A stretch of DNA of 64,000 nucleotides from Tahibacter amnicola (lineage in GTDB: Bacteria; Pseudomonadota; Gammaproteobacteria; Xanthomonadales; Rhodanobacteraceae). Of the stretch, positions 26,093 to 34,664 are shown piece by piece. Positions within the stretch are counted from its first letter, which is position 1, and every line of letters begins with the position of its first letter. The translations under genes and the position numbers were made by a program. The notes below the pieces were generated by a model. It was not told the DNA's origin. It made no database searches and was given only the letters and a program-made list of their open reading frames with translations. Location: positions 4,427,001 to 4,491,000 of the forward strand of contig NZ_CP104694.1 in NCBI RefSeq assembly GCF_025398735.1. The letters run 5' to 3'.

Positions 26093-26470
26093 ATGAAAGC
26101 GTGGATTGGCCGCTGGTTGACCGTTGTCGGCGTACTGCATTCGGCCTTCGCCGTGCTCATCATGAAGCCGGTGTTCCCTACGATCCTGGAACGCGGCGTG
26201 ATTGATTCGGTAGGCAACGAAGCCCTGATCGGCGCGCCGGTGTGGTTCATGTTGTTCAGCTTCCCGCTCCTGACGACAGGCCTGGCGATCTCCGCACTGG
26301 AAAAGTCCCGCGCGGACATTCCCAAGTCGACGGGCTGGCTGCTGCTCCTGATGTGTGCCGTCGGTGCCGCGCTGTTTCCCGCATCGGGTTTCTGGCTCGC
26401 CATCCCGGCCGGCATCGCCATCCTGGTGCGCAAGCCCGCGCGCTCGAAGCTATCCATGACCCCCGCCTGA
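26093..26470 (+). CDS. Small membrane protein, DUF6463-like
   Basis: 125 residues with four hydrophobic segments (WLTVVGVLHSAFAVLIM, WFMLFSFPLLTTGLAIS, WLLLLMCAVGAALFP, GFWLAIPAGIAILV). The order and the GRWLTVVGVLHS start match small inner-membrane proteins annotated DUF6463. The function is unknown. AAGGAG lies seven bases upstream of the ATG. Stand-alone gene. Confidence 0.7.
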   Translation: MKAWIGRWLTVVGVLHSAFAVLIMKPVFPTILERGVIDSVGNEALIGAPVWFMLFSFPLLTTGLAISALEKSRADIPKSTGWLLLLMCAVGAALFPASGFWLAIPAGIAILVRKPARSKLSMTPA

Positions 26471-26496
26471 GTTCGCATTGTCGCTGTGAGTCAATG

Positions 26497-26528
26497 CACG
26501 CCGGCTGCCCCGCAGGGCAACCGGCGTG
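26497..26528 (+). terminator. Hairpin after the DUF6463-like gene
   Basis: Arms CACGCCGGCTGCCC and GGGCAACCGGCGTG form a 14-bp stem with one internal mismatch and a CGCA loop, 26 bases past the stop. No T-run follows, so terminator function is only probable. Confidence 0.55.
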
Positions 26529-26609
26529 ACGACAGAAAGGCAGCACCCGTGAGGCCGTTGCCGGCCACTGCAACCACGTGGCACGCGCCGGTATCTCTTC
26601 CCCGGACGT

Positions 26610-26639
26610 CCTTGGTCACCCGGCTAGCGGTGACCAAGG
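26610..26639. promoter_or_regulatory. Perfect 11-bp inverted repeat upstream of the NTF2-like gene
   Basis: CCTTGGTCACC, eight bases (CGGCTAGC), GGTGACCAAGG: a perfect dyad 48 bases upstream of the ATG at 26688. It could be an operator or an RNA hairpin in the leader. Confidence 0.5.
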
Positions 26640-26687
26640 AAACCACCTCCGCGCCGGATCCCGGCGTGGACCACACGGGAAACTGCC

Positions 26688-27233
26688 ATGCACCGACGCT
26701 ACCTGCTCGCCTTCCTGCTCCTTCCATCACTGGCCATGGGGGGCGACCCGCTCGTCACGCGCACTCTGGCCGACGGACACCAGCTGACCGACGGACCGCG
26801 ATCCAGCGCCGCCCTCGAGCAGGAAATCCGCGCCCTGGACGCACAGTTGTTCGACGCGGCCTTCAACCACTGCGATGCGGATCGCACCGCCGCACTGGTT
26901 TCCGCCGATTTCGAGTTCTACCACGACAAGTGGGGCCAGACCGCGGCATCCGGACAGGCTTTCATCGATGGCGTCCGCGCCATGTGCGAGCGCCGCCGTA
27001 CGGGCCAGGACTTCCTCGCGCGACGGGAGCTGATCCCCGGGAGCCTGCGCGTCTACCCCATGAACGATTACGGCGCAATTGAAACCGGATCGCACCGGTT
27101 CTACCGCGTCGAAGCGGGCAAGCCCGACGTCCTGACGGAAACCGGGCAGTTCACGCAATTGTGGAAGAAGGAAGCCGGCGCATGGAAGCTGACGCGGGTA
27201 CTCAGCTTCGATCATGTGCTGGCAAGCCCGTAG
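26688..27233 (+). CDS. Secreted NTF2/SnoaL-like (DUF4440) protein
   Basis: 181 residues with a signal peptide (MHRRYLLAFLLLPSLAMG). Residues about 45-178 show the DUF4440 pattern: a helix LDAQLFDAAFNHCDADRTAA, LVSADFEFYHDKWG, a strand IETGSHRFYRVEAG, FTQLWKKEAGAWKLTRVLSF and a final DH. The fold is a cone-shaped binding or catalytic pocket with diverse uses; substrate unknown. The ATG has GGGAAACTGCC upstream. A convergent gene pair follows. Confidence 0.72.
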   Translation: MHRRYLLAFLLLPSLAMGGDPLVTRTLADGHQLTDGPRSSAALEQEIRALDAQLFDAAFNHCDADRTAALVSADFEFYHDKWGQTAASGQAFIDGVRAMCERRRTGQDFLARRELIPGSLRVYPMNDYGAIETGSHRFYRVEAGKPDVLTETGQFTQLWKKEAGAWKLTRVLSFDHVLASP

Positions 27234-27254
27234 AGGATTCCGGCCTTTACCGAC

Positions 27255-27290
27255 CCTGCCGACGAAGCGCGGCGTCGCTGCGTCGGCAGG
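27255..27290 (+). terminator. Hairpin between convergent genes
   Basis: Arms CCTGCCGACG (27255-27264) and CGTCGGCAGG (27281-27290), perfect, 22 bases after the NTF2-like stop. The rest of the 288-base gap to 27521 shows no gene or RNA that I recognise. Confidence 0.5.
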
Positions 27291-27521
27291 AAGCACGCAA
27301 TGCTTCAAGCGTGGCGAAGCCTGATCGTTCAGATCCACGCGCTGTCTGCGCGCAAGACCACACGCTACGCCATACATTTCGCAACGTGTGGTCGCGAAAT
27401 CGACCGCACGGAAGAGCGGTCGCGGAATCGGCCAGGCCCAATCGCGCGGTACAATCCAATCCTGGGTTGGCGGCACCGCGTGTATCCTGCTTGTGCGTGT
27501 CGGCCCTGGAGCGAAAACCTC

Positions 27522-27983
27522 CTACTGTCGAATCGCAATCGGCCGATTCCCACCGCCCCCGAACAGCGACGTCAGTGTCGTGACGCCAACGCAGACGACG
27601 AACAACAGTCCCCACCCGTTGGCCATGCGTCCGGCCGACGGGAATGCGCGCTGGGCCTGGTCCAGCCATTGACCGCCTTCGGTAAGGCCAAAGAACAGCG
27701 CGACACCGGCCAGTACCAGCACGGACAACCACAAACCGCCGCGCTCCAGGCGGGATTCGGGCCCCGGGTCCGCCATCGCTGCCCGCTGCGCCACCCGCCG
27801 CGCGAAATCCGGGGGGAGTACCGTCACCGGCGGCTGGCTCAGCACCTCAGCCATCAGACGGTAGACCTGCGCCTCGGAATCGACTTCGCCTGCGGGGAGC
27901 TTCCACGCCGCCGCCAGCCGCCCGCGCTCCTGCGCCTGCCATTCGCGCTCCCGGCGCGGATCGGAAAAAGAAGGGGTATTCAT
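27522..27983 (-). CDS. Putative membrane partner (anti-sigma-like) of the adjacent ECF sigma factor
   Basis: 153 residues: a charged N-terminal half (REREWQAQERGRLAAAW, with an Ala/Leu-rich helix) and two transmembrane segments (LWLSVLVLAGVALFFGL and GWGLLFVVCVGVTTLTSLF). No zinc-binding CxxC motif is present. The ATG at 27983 shares ATGA with the sigma-factor stop, so the two are co-translated. That position is where an anti-sigma factor usually sits, and the topology (cytosolic N-terminus, membrane anchor) fits. No family was recognised, so the role is inferred from context. Confidence 0.55.
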   Translation of the reverse strand: MNTPSFSDPRREREWQAQERGRLAAAWKLPAGEVDSEAQVYRLMAEVLSQPPVTVLPPDFARRVAQRAAMADPGPESRLERGGLWLSVLVLAGVALFFGLTEGGQWLDQAQRAFPSAGRMANGWGLLFVVCVGVTTLTSLFGGGGNRPIAIRQ

Positions 27984-28543
27984 GCCATCACTCCAAGACG
28001 GTTTTCCAGCCACTGGCGCAACTGCAGGCGCGTGCGGAACAGGTGGCTCTTGATCGTGCCCACGGCCATGCCGGTGACCTGGGCAATATCCGGGATGCTG
28101 AGTTCTTCCAGGTGATACAAGGTCAGGATCGTGCGTTGCACCGGCGGCAGCGCGTCGATCGCCGCGTGCAGGTGGCCGGCCAGCTCGTGATCGACCAGGG
28201 CTGACTCCAGGTCGAAGCCGTCGCTGTGACTGGCCAGCAGATCCCCGTCATCGTCCGCGTCGGCCGATACGACCGGGATGCGCTGCTTCTCCAGGTGCCG
28301 CAGGGCCACCATGTAGGCCACCCGGCCGATCCAGGACTTGAGCGCGCAGTCGTAGCGGAACTGGTGCAGGAACTGGTGGACCCGCAGGAACGCCTCCTGG
28401 CACAGGTCGCGGGCATCTTCCGGATGCCGAACCAGGCGCAGGATGATGTGCCAGCACAGCCCCTGGTGAGTGGCGACCAGGCGCTCGAAAGCCCCCGGTT
28501 TCCGGGCCAGTACGGCTTCGACCAGTTCCTGGTCCGGATTCAT
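27980..28543 (-). CDS. ECF sigma-70 family RNA polymerase sigma factor
   Basis: 187 residues. Region 2: LVATHQGLCWHIILRLVRHP, EDARDLCQEAFLRVHQFLHQF, KSWIGRVAYMVALRHLEK. Region 4: LPPVQRTILTLYHLEELSIP, then DIAQVTGMAVGTIKSHLFRTR. The start MNPDQELVEAV at 28541-28543 is the usual ECF N-terminus; a GTG four codons upstream is an alternative. It forms an ATGA-coupled pair with the membrane protein at 27522-27983 and diverges from the gene at 28669. Confidence 0.88.
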   Translation of the reverse strand: MNPDQELVEAVLARKPGAFERLVATHQGLCWHIILRLVRHPEDARDLCQEAFLRVHQFLHQFRYDCALKSWIGRVAYMVALRHLEKQRIPVVSADADDDGDLLASHSDGFDLESALVDHELAGHLHAAIDALPPVQRTILTLYHLEELSIPDIAQVTGMAVGTIKSHLFRTRLQLRQWLENRLGVMA

Positions 28544-28668
28544 TGCGGGCAGCACTCCATGCTCGCAAAGATACGGGGTGTTGCGCGCCGGTTGCAGCCG
28601 TTGCAACCGACGCTGCTTCGGCCGTATCCCTATGCCTGTCGCCGTCACTGCCTGCCGCGGAGCCTGCC

Positions 28669-29010
28669 ATGGAACAACGCATCCTGATTCCCATTTTCAT
28701 GTTTGGCTGCATCACCTACGTGGTCAAGCTCCTGATCGATGCGCGCATGCGTTACCTGCTGCTGCGCATGGCGGCGGCGGAGGACGTGGTCCGTGGCATC
28801 GTCGCCAGCGAGCAGGTGCAACGCCGGCACGCCTCGCTGCGCACGGGGATCACGCTGGGAATGGTGGCGTTGGGATTCGCCCTGATCGAGAGCTTCGGCT
28901 GGCGCGACGTGACGCCGGGGGTGATTGCGGTGCTGGCCGGCGCCCTGAGCGCGGGCAACCTGATCTACTACCACCTGGCCCGGCGCTGGGCGACGTCCCC
29001 GGATGCGTAA
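28669..29010 (+). CDS. Small membrane protein, function unknown
   Basis: 113 residues with a first transmembrane segment (LIPIFMFGCITYVVKLLI), a charged central helix (MAAAEDVVRGIVASEQVQRR) and two further hydrophobic segments (TLGMVALGFALIESFG and GVIAVLAGALSAGNLIYYHL). GGAG lies upstream of the ATG. It is divergent from the ECF sigma gene and may be in its regulon (inference). Confidence 0.6.
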   Translation: MEQRILIPIFMFGCITYVVKLLIDARMRYLLLRMAAAEDVVRGIVASEQVQRRHASLRTGITLGMVALGFALIESFGWRDVTPGVIAVLAGALSAGNLIYYHLARRWATSPDA

Positions 29011-29076
29011 GGAAGAATCCAGACCGGCTGGTGCGCCCTATCCCGCAGCCAGTGACCTGAACGCCGCCGAAGCGTC

Positions 29077-29610
29077 TTACCCGTAGCGACGCGCGTTGCG
29101 CCAGCGCCGACGCAGCATCGGCACGACGCCCCAGGCAACGGCCCCGTCCAGTGTCCGGATCGGCAGCAGATTGATCGCCAGTACCAGGAGATTGATCGGG
29201 ATCCAGACGAAAAACGCCGGACCAATGACCTGCGCCAGCCCGGCTGGCAGGCGCGGCATGACGACCAGCAGCAGGACCGCCGCCACCAGTACGGCCGCCT
29301 GGGCCAGTGCCCCGCCCCAGGCCACGAAGATGTGATCTTCCAGGTGACGGGGCTGCTGGAAAATACAGCGTCCGTGAAAACCGACGAGATTGATCTCGAT
29401 GACGCGCAGTCCTCGCCAGCGCGCCATCAGTGCGTGCCCGGTCTCGTGCGCCAGGATGAGTCCGAAATAGGCCAGCGTTGCGGCGAGCGCTCCGAGGAAC
29501 CGGCCCGTTGCGGCAAACGCCACGGGAAGCATCAGCAGCACGGACCAGTGCACGACCACAGCGACGCCGCCAAGGCGCAGAATGCGTGTGCCGCGAGCAC
29601 CAGGACGCAT
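29077..29610 (-). CDS. M50-family site-2 protease-like membrane protein
   Basis: 177 residues with about four or five transmembrane helices. The zinc motif HETGH lies in LILAHETGHALMARW, and the third-ligand motif is NLLPIRTLDG. Both are needed for M50 intramembrane proteolysis and are intact. It is short, the minimal catalytic core without PDZ or CBS domains, close to bacterial SpoIVFB-like members. The ATG at 29608-29610 is preferred over a TTG seven codons upstream. No substrate is indicated by the neighbours, although an ECF/anti-sigma-like pair lies 0.5 kb away. Confidence 0.8.
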   Translation of the reverse strand: MRPGARGTRILRLGGVAVVVHWSVLLMLPVAFAATGRFLGALAATLAYFGLILAHETGHALMARWRGLRVIEINLVGFHGRCIFQQPRHLEDHIFVAWGGALAQAAVLVAAVLLLVVMPRLPAGLAQVIGPAFFVWIPINLLVLAINLLPIRTLDGAVAWGVVPMLRRRWRNARRYG

Positions 29611-29726
29611 GAAGGATCCGGACTTCCCCAACTGTCAGTGGCGCCATTAGGCCCCAAGGCCCGATGGCCTGGCAATGACAGCGGGGTATTTCGTGACGCG
29701 ATGTAGCAATCCGGCGCGGCTCGGGC

Positions 29727-31106
29727 TCACGGCGCGGATTCGAATCCGTCGATGAACAGCGCATCCGTATCGACGATGACGCGCATCACGCCGAAGTCGG
29801 CGATCCCGGCAGCAGCGTGTTCGGGCATGTAGCCTGCCACCAGCACACGCCCTTGCGCGTCCATTACGGGCCTGGCGGCGTAAAAAAGGCCGCTGGGTTC
29901 GAAGATCACCTGCGCGACGCCATGGGTGCCGAAGGTGTCATCCCGCTCGCCTTCGGCCGTGAAGCGCGCAACAAAGGCGCCGGTCCCGTTGTCCGGTCCC
30001 GCGGCGACCCACCGGCCCGCGCGGGTTTTCGCCAGCAGAAGCGCTTCGGCCGGTGCGGGCGCCGTTGCAACTCCAGCCTGGCCGAAGCTCGTATCGACGC
30101 TGCCGTCGGCATTCAGGCGCAGCAGTACCAGGCCGAAGGAATCGCTGGTTCCGGCAACCATCGTCCGGCCGTCCGGCAGGGCAACCGCTGCGGTCAGATG
30201 CAGTATCTGGGGTCCAAAGACCACGGAGCCGCCATTGCCGAACGAGAGAACCCGCGCACCGCGCGCGTCCACATGCAGTGCCCCGGCGCTGAACGCTTCT
30301 GCCGTGTACTCGGTGCCGACGACCGTGATGCCGCCGCCGGCCTCCATGGCGATGGACTGGGCGTGCGCCTGATGGCCCGCGCTTTGCGGCGCGTAGTGAA
30401 ATTCAGCAAGCCCGCCGTATCCGAATCCCGTGGCGAACAGGCCGTCTGCGGTCATCCGTGCCAGCATCACGCGCCCTTCTGCCAACGCACTGCCGACCGG
30501 GCGGTAGAGTGCCTCGCCAGCCAGCAGGACGCGGCCATCGGCGGTCAGGCTGCTGGTCGCGATCGTCGTGGAATCGGCCTGGAACAGGCCGAAATGGGTG
30601 CTGCCTGCCGTCCCGAACCCTGTATCCAGCGCACCTGCCGGGGTCAGGCGGATCACGGCGGCATGCCCGAACCGGCCGCCAAAGAATGCATTTCCCGCCA
30701 CGAGCAGGGAACCATCGGGATACACATTGACGGACGTGGCGCGATCCTCGCTGTGCCCGGTCAGTCCGCTGAGATTGAAGGCAAACGTTCGCCAGCCGTC
30801 CTGGTCAGTGGCGAACGCCGGGTCGCGGGCACCGTCGGGCAATAGCCGTGTAATCAGAAACTGTGGATTGGTGTACCCGGCGTGCCTCGTGCCGGATCCG
30901 GCGACGCCGATGCGCCCTTGTGCATCCACGGCGATCGCGCGCGGCTCCGCCCAGCCGTCGGGCCAGTCGAATGTCGCCCGCCCCTGGGTACCAAAGGTCG
31001 GATCCAGCTCACCATCAGCAGCCCGCGACGGCAATGTGCAGGCCATGCTGATCGCGGCGATCGCGCCGCAATGCGCCAGGTACCGCCAGAAAGCCGTTCG
31101 ATGCAT
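29727..31106 (-). CDS. Secreted delta-60-repeat beta-propeller protein
   Basis: 459 residues with a signal peptide (YLAHCGAIAAISMACTLPSRA). The rest consists of repeats of the type LDPTFGTQGRATF, LDTGFGTAGSTHF, TGFGYGGLAEF, VDTSFGQAGVAT and RDDTFGTHG, each followed by VAGN/VAGT-type strands. These are delta-60 beta-propeller repeats. The C-terminus is DALFIDGFESAP, close to the IFANGFQ tails on two other secreted proteins here. The function is unknown; such proteins are usually surface-exposed or secreted. GGGAAG precedes the ATG. Confidence 0.78.
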   Translation of the reverse strand: MHRTAFWRYLAHCGAIAAISMACTLPSRAADGELDPTFGTQGRATFDWPDGWAEPRAIAVDAQGRIGVAGSGTRHAGYTNPQFLITRLLPDGARDPAFATDQDGWRTFAFNLSGLTGHSEDRATSVNVYPDGSLLVAGNAFFGGRFGHAAVIRLTPAGALDTGFGTAGSTHFGLFQADSTTIATSSLTADGRVLLAGEALYRPVGSALAEGRVMLARMTADGLFATGFGYGGLAEFHYAPQSAGHQAHAQSIAMEAGGGITVVGTEYTAEAFSAGALHVDARGARVLSFGNGGSVVFGPQILHLTAAVALPDGRTMVAGTSDSFGLVLLRLNADGSVDTSFGQAGVATAPAPAEALLLAKTRAGRWVAAGPDNGTGAFVARFTAEGERDDTFGTHGVAQVIFEPSGLFYAARPVMDAQGRVLVAGYMPEHAAAGIADFGVMRVIVDTDALFIDGFESAP

Positions 31107-31185
31107 TGCCGCTTCCCACGATGCTTTGCAGCAGACGTTGCCAGCATAGCGGATGACGACGCTGATCCTGCTGGCAGCACGCGAA

Positions 31186-32487
31186 TCAGCGACTACTGTC
31201 CCCGCCCATCGGCAGAACGCCGACCACGACGCCATCCCCCAGTTTCTCCGCGACGGCACTCAGCGGCGGCACCTGGGCCAGCTGGCGCTGCTTGTCCTCT
31301 TCGGTGGCGCCTTCGCTGCTCTGGATATGGGCGATGCGTTCCCTGCGCGTGCGGATGGCCACCAGTTCTTCCGGCAGGCGCACGGGGGCGGAAACCGGCA
31401 CGTCCGCGAGCGTGAGCATCGCGAGGAAGGTGCTGCCGACGCGGGAAGAGCCGCCTTCGATGTAGCGCAGGTCCGTTGCACCGCGCAGGGTCCAGTGGAG
31501 ATCGAAGGAGTAGACGGTCTTGCGGTCGGCTGACAATTGCGCGAGGAGGCGATTGCCGTGCAGACGGACGGGATAGTCCTTGCGTGACTGGAAATCGTAG
31601 ATCACCGATTCCAGTCCCGACGCCAGCAAGGCGTAGCGACCATCGCTGCCCAGGGCAAGTGCCCGATAGGAACCATACCGACCCCAATAGCGTGCAGGCA
31701 CGGTGAATGTGTGGCGCTCGCCGTTGGCGGCAATCCGGGTCAGTTCACCGGTCGGGTCCAGGCCGTTCTCGGTGCCACTTTCGTTGTTGAAGCGCGCCAG
31801 CAGGATATCGCCGTTGGGCCAGCAATCCTGCACCCAACCCGACCGCAGTTCTTTCGCGCGGGCCGCCGGCGTGTCCAATGGCGGCGGCGCCGGTAACAAC
31901 GAAAGGGTGTAGTCGAAACGACGAAACCAGGCGTTGCCGAGAAAGGCCTGGCTGCCGGCGACATGACAGGCCCCGACCATTTCGCCACTATTTTCCACAC
32001 CCCTGCCAATTACCGTGGAGGGCTCCGAGCGGCGACGCACTTCGCCGTGCACGCGGTCGGATGCGTCGAACATCAGGTAGTCGATGCTGTCTTTTCGCGG
32101 CGCATCCGGCCCGGAAACCACATGAGTGGACGTCAGAATCACGTCCGCGCGGGGGTCAGCCGGTATCTCCACTTCCGTGACGCCGGGCAGGAAGCCGATA
32201 CGCTGGAGATTACCCAGCGCGAAGACGGCCGTTCCACGGTGGTTGTAGGGCGCATCGATCACCACGTAGGCCTTCTGCTGTGCGTGGTCCACGGTCACGG
32301 AGTACACCCCGCGGGCTTGCGCCGGAAGGTCCAGCTTCACCGCCTCGCCGGCGATCTGGCTGCCGTCGCCGCTCAGGGGCACTGTCCAGCCATTTTCGAA
32401 GACCAGCCGCAACGGCGCTGCCGCTCCGGCCAGTGGCAGTGTGACCAGCGCGAATGCCACTGCACGGATGATTCCTTTGCCTTGCAT
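31186..32487 (-). CDS. Secreted protein, probable beta-propeller, function unknown
   Basis: 433 residues with a signal peptide (IIRAVAFALVTLPLAGAAA). Repeated short strands such as YSVTVDHAQQKAYVVIDAPY, YRALALGSDGRYALLASG, YPVRLHGNRLLAQLSADRKT and VYSFDLHWTLRGATDLRYIE suggest a propeller, but no named family is apparent. The ATG at 32485-32487 is preceded by AGGAATCGACGC. It lies 55 bases after the neighbouring HExxH gene on the same strand. Confidence 0.6.
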   Translation of the reverse strand: MQGKGIIRAVAFALVTLPLAGAAAPLRLVFENGWTVPLSGDGSQIAGEAVKLDLPAQARGVYSVTVDHAQQKAYVVIDAPYNHRGTAVFALGNLQRIGFLPGVTEVEIPADPRADVILTSTHVVSGPDAPRKDSIDYLMFDASDRVHGEVRRRSEPSTVIGRGVENSGEMVGACHVAGSQAFLGNAWFRRFDYTLSLLPAPPPLDTPAARAKELRSGWVQDCWPNGDILLARFNNESGTENGLDPTGELTRIAANGERHTFTVPARYWGRYGSYRALALGSDGRYALLASGLESVIYDFQSRKDYPVRLHGNRLLAQLSADRKTVYSFDLHWTLRGATDLRYIEGGSSRVGSTFLAMLTLADVPVSAPVRLPEELVAIRTRRERIAHIQSSEGATEEDKQRQLAQVPPLSAVAEKLGDGVVVGVLPMGGDSSR

Positions 32488-32542
32488 GCGTCGATTCCTG
32501 GTCACTGGCCTGCCGCTGGGCAGGGACGACCGGCGGGATCCG

Positions 32543-33028
32543 CTACGCGTAGGGCCCATCCCGCACCTCGTGCAGGCGGGCCTCGACTTCCAACGGAGCA
32601 CGTTCATACCCGAACGTCAGCAGCTGGCGCAAATACACCGGCAGGAACCGGGCGATCGATCCGGCCTCCTCGTACTGGTGAACATGCCGCAATTCATGGG
32701 AAAGCAGCCGCATCCCCGCATAACCTTCCCGCAGGAAGATTCCATGGCCCAGCGTCAGCCCGAGGGTGGATGGCCTGAGAAACCCCAGCGCCCGCGCCGC
32801 CAGGCGCAATCGCCAACTGTCGGGAGCCGGGATGACGGTGACCACAAGCACGCGCACGCGTTCCGGCTCACGGACCCCCATGCGCCGGGCCACTGCCGTG
32901 CCACGCTGCGTCAGGGGCTTGCCATCGCGTGCGATCACGGCGGCCTGCTGTTCGGCCCATTGGATCGCCAGCGCAGCCAGCGAAGGCAGGCGCGCAAGCA
33001 GCAGACGTCGCAGCAAGTGACGAATCAC
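32543..33028 (-). CDS. Small zincin-like protein (DUF4157-like HExxH)
   Basis: 161 residues. LSHELRHVHQYE carries an HExxH motif in a context (GLTLGHGIFLREGY before it, YERAPLEVEA after it) like the DUF4157 putative-peptidase domain, where a downstream Glu completes the site. The N-terminal half is Arg/Leu/Ala-rich, with no clear signal peptide. The GTG at 33026-33028 has GGAG seven bases upstream; a TTG five codons earlier has none. Whether it is an active peptidase is uncertain. Confidence 0.55.
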   Translation of the reverse strand: MIRHLLRRLLLARLPSLAALAIQWAEQQAAVIARDGKPLTQRGTAVARRMGVREPERVRVLVVTVIPAPDSWRLRLAARALGFLRPSTLGLTLGHGIFLREGYAGMRLLSHELRHVHQYEEAGSIARFLPVYLRQLLTFGYERAPLEVEARLHEVRDGPYA

Positions 33029-33070
33029 GGCTCGTCTCCGCAACGCCGCGCGCTGGCGGCACGCGGCCGG

Positions 33071-33856
33071 TCAGAAACTCCACAGGACCGTCGTCACCCA
33101 TTGCCGACGGTCCATCGGCTTGGTCACAGTGCCCATTGCCGGTGAATTTGTCCACAACAGTGACGTGTACAGCGTGACGTCACCCAGCGCATAGCTCAGT
33201 CCGGCATTGCCGTAGGCGTAGTCCTGGGCCGGCAGCGGCCGCACGTCCGCGTAACCGGCACCCAGCTCCAGCGACAGTCCGGCAAACAGAGGCTGGTGCC
33301 AGGTGGCTTCCGCGTATACCACGGTGCCGCGCCGGTAGAAGCCACGCGGCTTTCCCTTGCCGGCGTGACGACCGGTGTAATCGGTCATGTCGTAGAGGGC
33401 CTGGTTCGGCGATACCGCCACGGACATGCGCCATCGATCACGGTAACCCACGGCAGCGACCGCCTCGTCGTAGTGGGAGTAGATCTCCCAACGGTTGCGC
33501 GGCGACTCGTAGTGCACCACGCCAAGCTTTGCCGCCCAGTCGTCGCCGAGCCGGAAGCGCCGATCCGCATAGGCCGCAAGCTGGACACCGGCCTTCTGGC
33601 CCGGCGGACGCTCGGCGGTTGCGCCCAGGCCAAAGAGCCAGCGCTCGCCGCTGTAGTGCGCGTCCGCCAGCCAGGCCGGAAGCCCGCTGCTCAGGCTGCG
33701 GCCGCGCTGGACATTGTCCGTGGCCATTCCGAGACTGCCGCCCCATTGCTGGGCCGTGGCGGGCGCGCACAATCCGGCCAGCAGGGCCAATCCCGAGCCG
33801 GCAAGGCGTGCGTTCCGGCGTTGGCTGCCTACCCTGTCCGACCCGACCGTATCCAT
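33071..33856 (-). CDS. TorF-family putative porin
   Basis: 261 residues with a signal peptide (GLALLAGLCAPATA) followed by WGGSLGMATDNVQRGRSLS, the TIGR02001 (TorF) opening. Alternating beta strands follow, ending in the aromatic outer-membrane signature LLWSF-type terminus (VTTVLWSF). The ATG at 33854-33856 has AAGGA upstream; an ATG seven codons earlier does not. Outer-membrane pore of unknown specificity. It diverges from the sigma-factor operon at 34020, with 163 bases between the starts. Confidence 0.78.
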   Translation of the reverse strand: MDTVGSDRVGSQRRNARLAGSGLALLAGLCAPATAQQWGGSLGMATDNVQRGRSLSSGLPAWLADAHYSGERWLFGLGATAERPPGQKAGVQLAAYADRRFRLGDDWAAKLGVVHYESPRNRWEIYSHYDEAVAAVGYRDRWRMSVAVSPNQALYDMTDYTGRHAGKGKPRGFYRRGTVVYAEATWHQPLFAGLSLELGAGYADVRPLPAQDYAYGNAGLSYALGDVTLYTSLLWTNSPAMGTVTKPMDRRQWVTTVLWSF

Positions 33857-34019
33857 CACAATCCTTTTGGTATTCAATGTTCTGGTTCGTTCTGACGCAA
33901 CAGAAGACCGCTACCCCACCCTGGGTGGCGCGCCACCATGACCTGCCGCACGGCGATCCGCAACCTTTTGGCGTGGCACCGGCACTCATCCCCGAAACAA
34001 CAGGTTCTGCAGTGACGCA

Positions 34020-34664
34020 ATGAAACCGATTTCGGACTTACCTGATGCCCAGTGCCACCCCCAGCGCCCTGACGAGGCGTCCGGCGACGGCGCGGAGCGT
34101 GCCCTGCTCACGGCCGTCGCAAATGGCGACCGCGTCGCATTCCAGCGCTTGTACACGCACTACTACACCCGCCTGATCCGCTTCCTGACGCGCCATACCT
34201 CGCGCAGGGACCTGCTCGACGAAATCATCAACGACGTGTTCTGGATCGTCTGGCGCAAGGCACCGGAATTCCGGGGCGACTCCAAGGTCGGCACCTGGAT
34301 CATCGGCATCGCCTACCGGTGCATGCTCAAAACCCTGCGCTTCGAGCCGGCCTCGCGCGAGAGCGCCGAATTCACCGACGACGACATGGACGGCGGCTGC
34401 ACTGACACGCCCGAAGCCGAGCAGCGCGAACTGCGCGACTGGGTCATGCGGGGCCTGGCCACGCTGCCGCCCGAGCAGCGCATGACACTGGAGCTGGCCT
34501 ATTACCTCGGCCAATCCTGCGAGGAAATCGCCGCGATCATGAATTGCGCGGTGGGCACCGTGAAAGCCAGGATGTTCCATGCCCGCCTCCGTCTTCGTAA
34601 CACCCTTCCGGCCATCGGCGGCGACACCGCCGTGCCAGTCCGTTTTCCGGAATCTGCACCATGA
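34020..34664 (+). CDS. ECF sigma factor heading the cytochrome-conduit operon
   Basis: 214 residues. Region 2: LYTHYYTRLIRFLTRHTSRR, DLLDEIINDVFWIVWRKAPEF, VGTWIIGIAYRCMLKTLR. Region 4: LPPEQRMTLELAYYLGQSCE, EIAAIMNCAVGTVKARMFHAR. Its stop shares ATGA with the anti-sigma factor start. It is the first gene of a block that runs through a protease, an MtrA/MtrB-like pair and further electron carriers, so it most likely controls them. No target promoter was identified by eye. Confidence 0.9.
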   Translation: MKPISDLPDAQCHPQRPDEASGDGAERALLTAVANGDRVAFQRLYTHYYTRLIRFLTRHTSRRDLLDEIINDVFWIVWRKAPEFRGDSKVGTWIIGIAYRCMLKTLRFEPASRESAEFTDDDMDGGCTDTPEAEQRELRDWVMRGLATLPPEQRMTLELAYYLGQSCEEIAAIMNCAVGTVKARMFHARLRLRNTLPAIGGDTAVPVRFPESAP

